Assembly: GCA_943333275.1 (NCBI GenBank)
Contig: CALQSQ010000012.1
Coordinates: 1-64,000, forward strand
Direction: 5' to 3'
Origin: Akkermansia muciniphila
Lineage (GTDB): Bacteria > Verrucomicrobiota > Verrucomicrobiia > Verrucomicrobiales > V1-33
DNA: 64,000 nt
Shown here: positions 63,324-64,000 of the stretch, in pieces
How positions within the stretch are numbered: the first letter of the stretch is position 1
Layout of the letters: every line of letters begins with the position of its first letter
Position numbers and translations under genes: made by a program
The notes under the pieces: model-generated
What the model was told of the DNA's origin: nothing
What the model saw: the letters and a program-made list of their open reading frames with translations, nothing else
Database searches by the model: none

Positions 63324-64000
63324 ATGAAAATCCAATCCCTCAGCCCCCTCCTTCTGACATCGCTCGCCAGCCTAGCCAGCGGTGCCTCCCCTGTCTTGAA
63401 TTCGATCATGCCGCGCGGTGGACAGATCGGCACGGATGTCGCCATCACTCTGAGCGGTGCCCGGTTGGAAGACACCGAGGAAGTGGCCTCGGCCAGCCCC
63501 GAAGTGAAAGTCACCGGCTTCAAGGTGGAGGCGGGCGACAAGGTCACCTGCACCCTGCACTTGGAACCCAACTGCCCCCTCGGCGAACACCTCCTGCGGA
63601 TTCGCACCAAATCCGGCCTCACCTACGCCCGAACATTCTGGGCCGGACAGTTTCCCGGCCTCGCCGAGGTCGAGCCGAACACACAGTTTGAAACCGCCCA
63701 GGTTGTCACCATGGGCACCACGCTGACAGGCGTCATTGAAAACGAGGACGTGGATTATTTCAAAGTCACCGCCAAGAAGGGCGAACGCATTAGCGTGGAG
63801 CTTGAAGGCATCCGCCTCGGCACCGTCAACATGGACCCCTACGTGGCCATTCTCGACAGCAAACGGTTCGAACTTGGCACGTGCGATGACTCATCGCTCC
63901 TCATGCAGGATCCCTTCGTGAGCGTGATCGCGCCTGAAGATGACACCTATTACATCGAAGTGCGCGATGCCTCCTACGTTGGCAATGGCGGCTACAACTA
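63324..64000 (+). CDS. Secreted PPC-domain protein, N-terminal part (3' end outside window)
   Basis: An open frame of 225 codons running off the right edge. It begins with a signal peptide (MKIQSLSPLLLTSLASLASG), then an IPT/TIG-like beta domain (LNSIMPRGGQIGTDVAITLS), a second beta domain (GLTYARTFWAGQFPGL) and a bacterial pre-peptidase C-terminal (PPC) domain (EPNTQFETAQVV, ENEDVDYFKVTAKKGERISV, TYYIEVRDASYVGNGGY). This domain order is typical of long secreted proteins in Planctomycetes and Verrucomicrobiota. The function cannot be told from this part. Confidence 0.85.
   Translation, partial: MKIQSLSPLLLTSLASLASGASPVLNSIMPRGGQIGTDVAITLSGARLEDTEEVASASPEVKVTGFKVEAGDKVTCTLHLEPNCPLGEHLLRIRTKSGLTYARTFWAGQFPGLAEVEPNTQFETAQVVTMGTTLTGVIENEDVDYFKVTAKKGERISVELEGIRLGTVNMDPYVAILDSKRFELGTCDDSSLLMQDPFVSVIAPEDDTYYIEVRDASYVGNGGYN

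Overview
The window reads as a chromosomal segment of a free-living member of the Verrucomicrobiota (PVC superphylum). Supporting signs are GC-rich DNA with C/G-ending codons, many secreted hydrolases (a sulfatase, a GH10-like and a GH25-like protein, a CehA/McbA-type metallohydrolase, esterases), PQQ-type beta-propeller and PPC-like proteins, TIGR03790 and DUF2851 proteins, and a giant secreted repeat protein ending in a calcium-binding-like D-x-D-x-D-G motif. The assignment is inferred from gene content only. I saw no rRNA, tRNA, CRISPR array, insertion sequence or phage gene. The first gene (typA/bipA) and the last (PPC-domain protein) are cut by the window edges.

Layout. 1-10 kb: typA 3' part, a secreted alpha/beta hydrolase, a 2028-residue secreted repeat protein and a sulfatase. 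10-14 kb: a stand-alone adenylation-carrier-thioesterase enzyme divergent from a SAM methyltransferase (a possible minimal biosynthetic locus), then a GH25-like lipoprotein. 14-20 kb: Ser/Thr kinase with zinc ribbon, membrane protein with a degenerate cyclase-homology domain, recR and xseA in one run. 20-25 kb: GH10-like protein, fused rhamnulose-phosphate aldolase/dehydrogenase, JmjC-like oxygenase. 25-31 kb: DoxX, CvpA-like, EamA transporter, uvrA, DUF2007 protein. 31-39 kb: phosphodiesterase-like enzyme, CehA-like hydrolase, acetylxylan-esterase-like hydrolase, aldehyde dehydrogenase. 39-43 kb: outer-membrane protein, TonB-like protein, lipoprotein and SulP transporter on the minus strand. 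43-50 kb: lspA, TIGR03790, DUF2851 and AraC regulator; then DEAD-box helicase and Nudix hydrolase. 50-56 kb: metallophosphoesterase, a putative 52-residue protein behind a sigma-54-type promoter, PQQ-propeller protein, NtrB-like kinase, Gly/His-rich lipoprotein, potassium-channel-like RCK protein, rhomboid protease. 56-58.6 kb: an 18-unit 21-bp repeat array and poorly characterised ORFs. 58.7-64 kb: ABC-F ATPase, two small envelope proteins, folK-panB and the start of a PPC-domain protein.

Most of the window is ordinary housekeeping plus carbohydrate and sulfate-ester scavenging. The parts most worth a second look are (i) the A-T-TE enzyme with a Cys where the thioesterase Ser normally sits and a Gly where amino-acid-activating domains carry Asp; (ii) the -24/-12 promoter with flanking inverted repeats ahead of an unannotated small ORF, near an NtrB-like kinase; (iii) the heptad-encoding 21-bp array that is open on both strands; and (iv) enzyme-like proteins that appear to lack key catalytic residues (GH10-like, cyclase-like).
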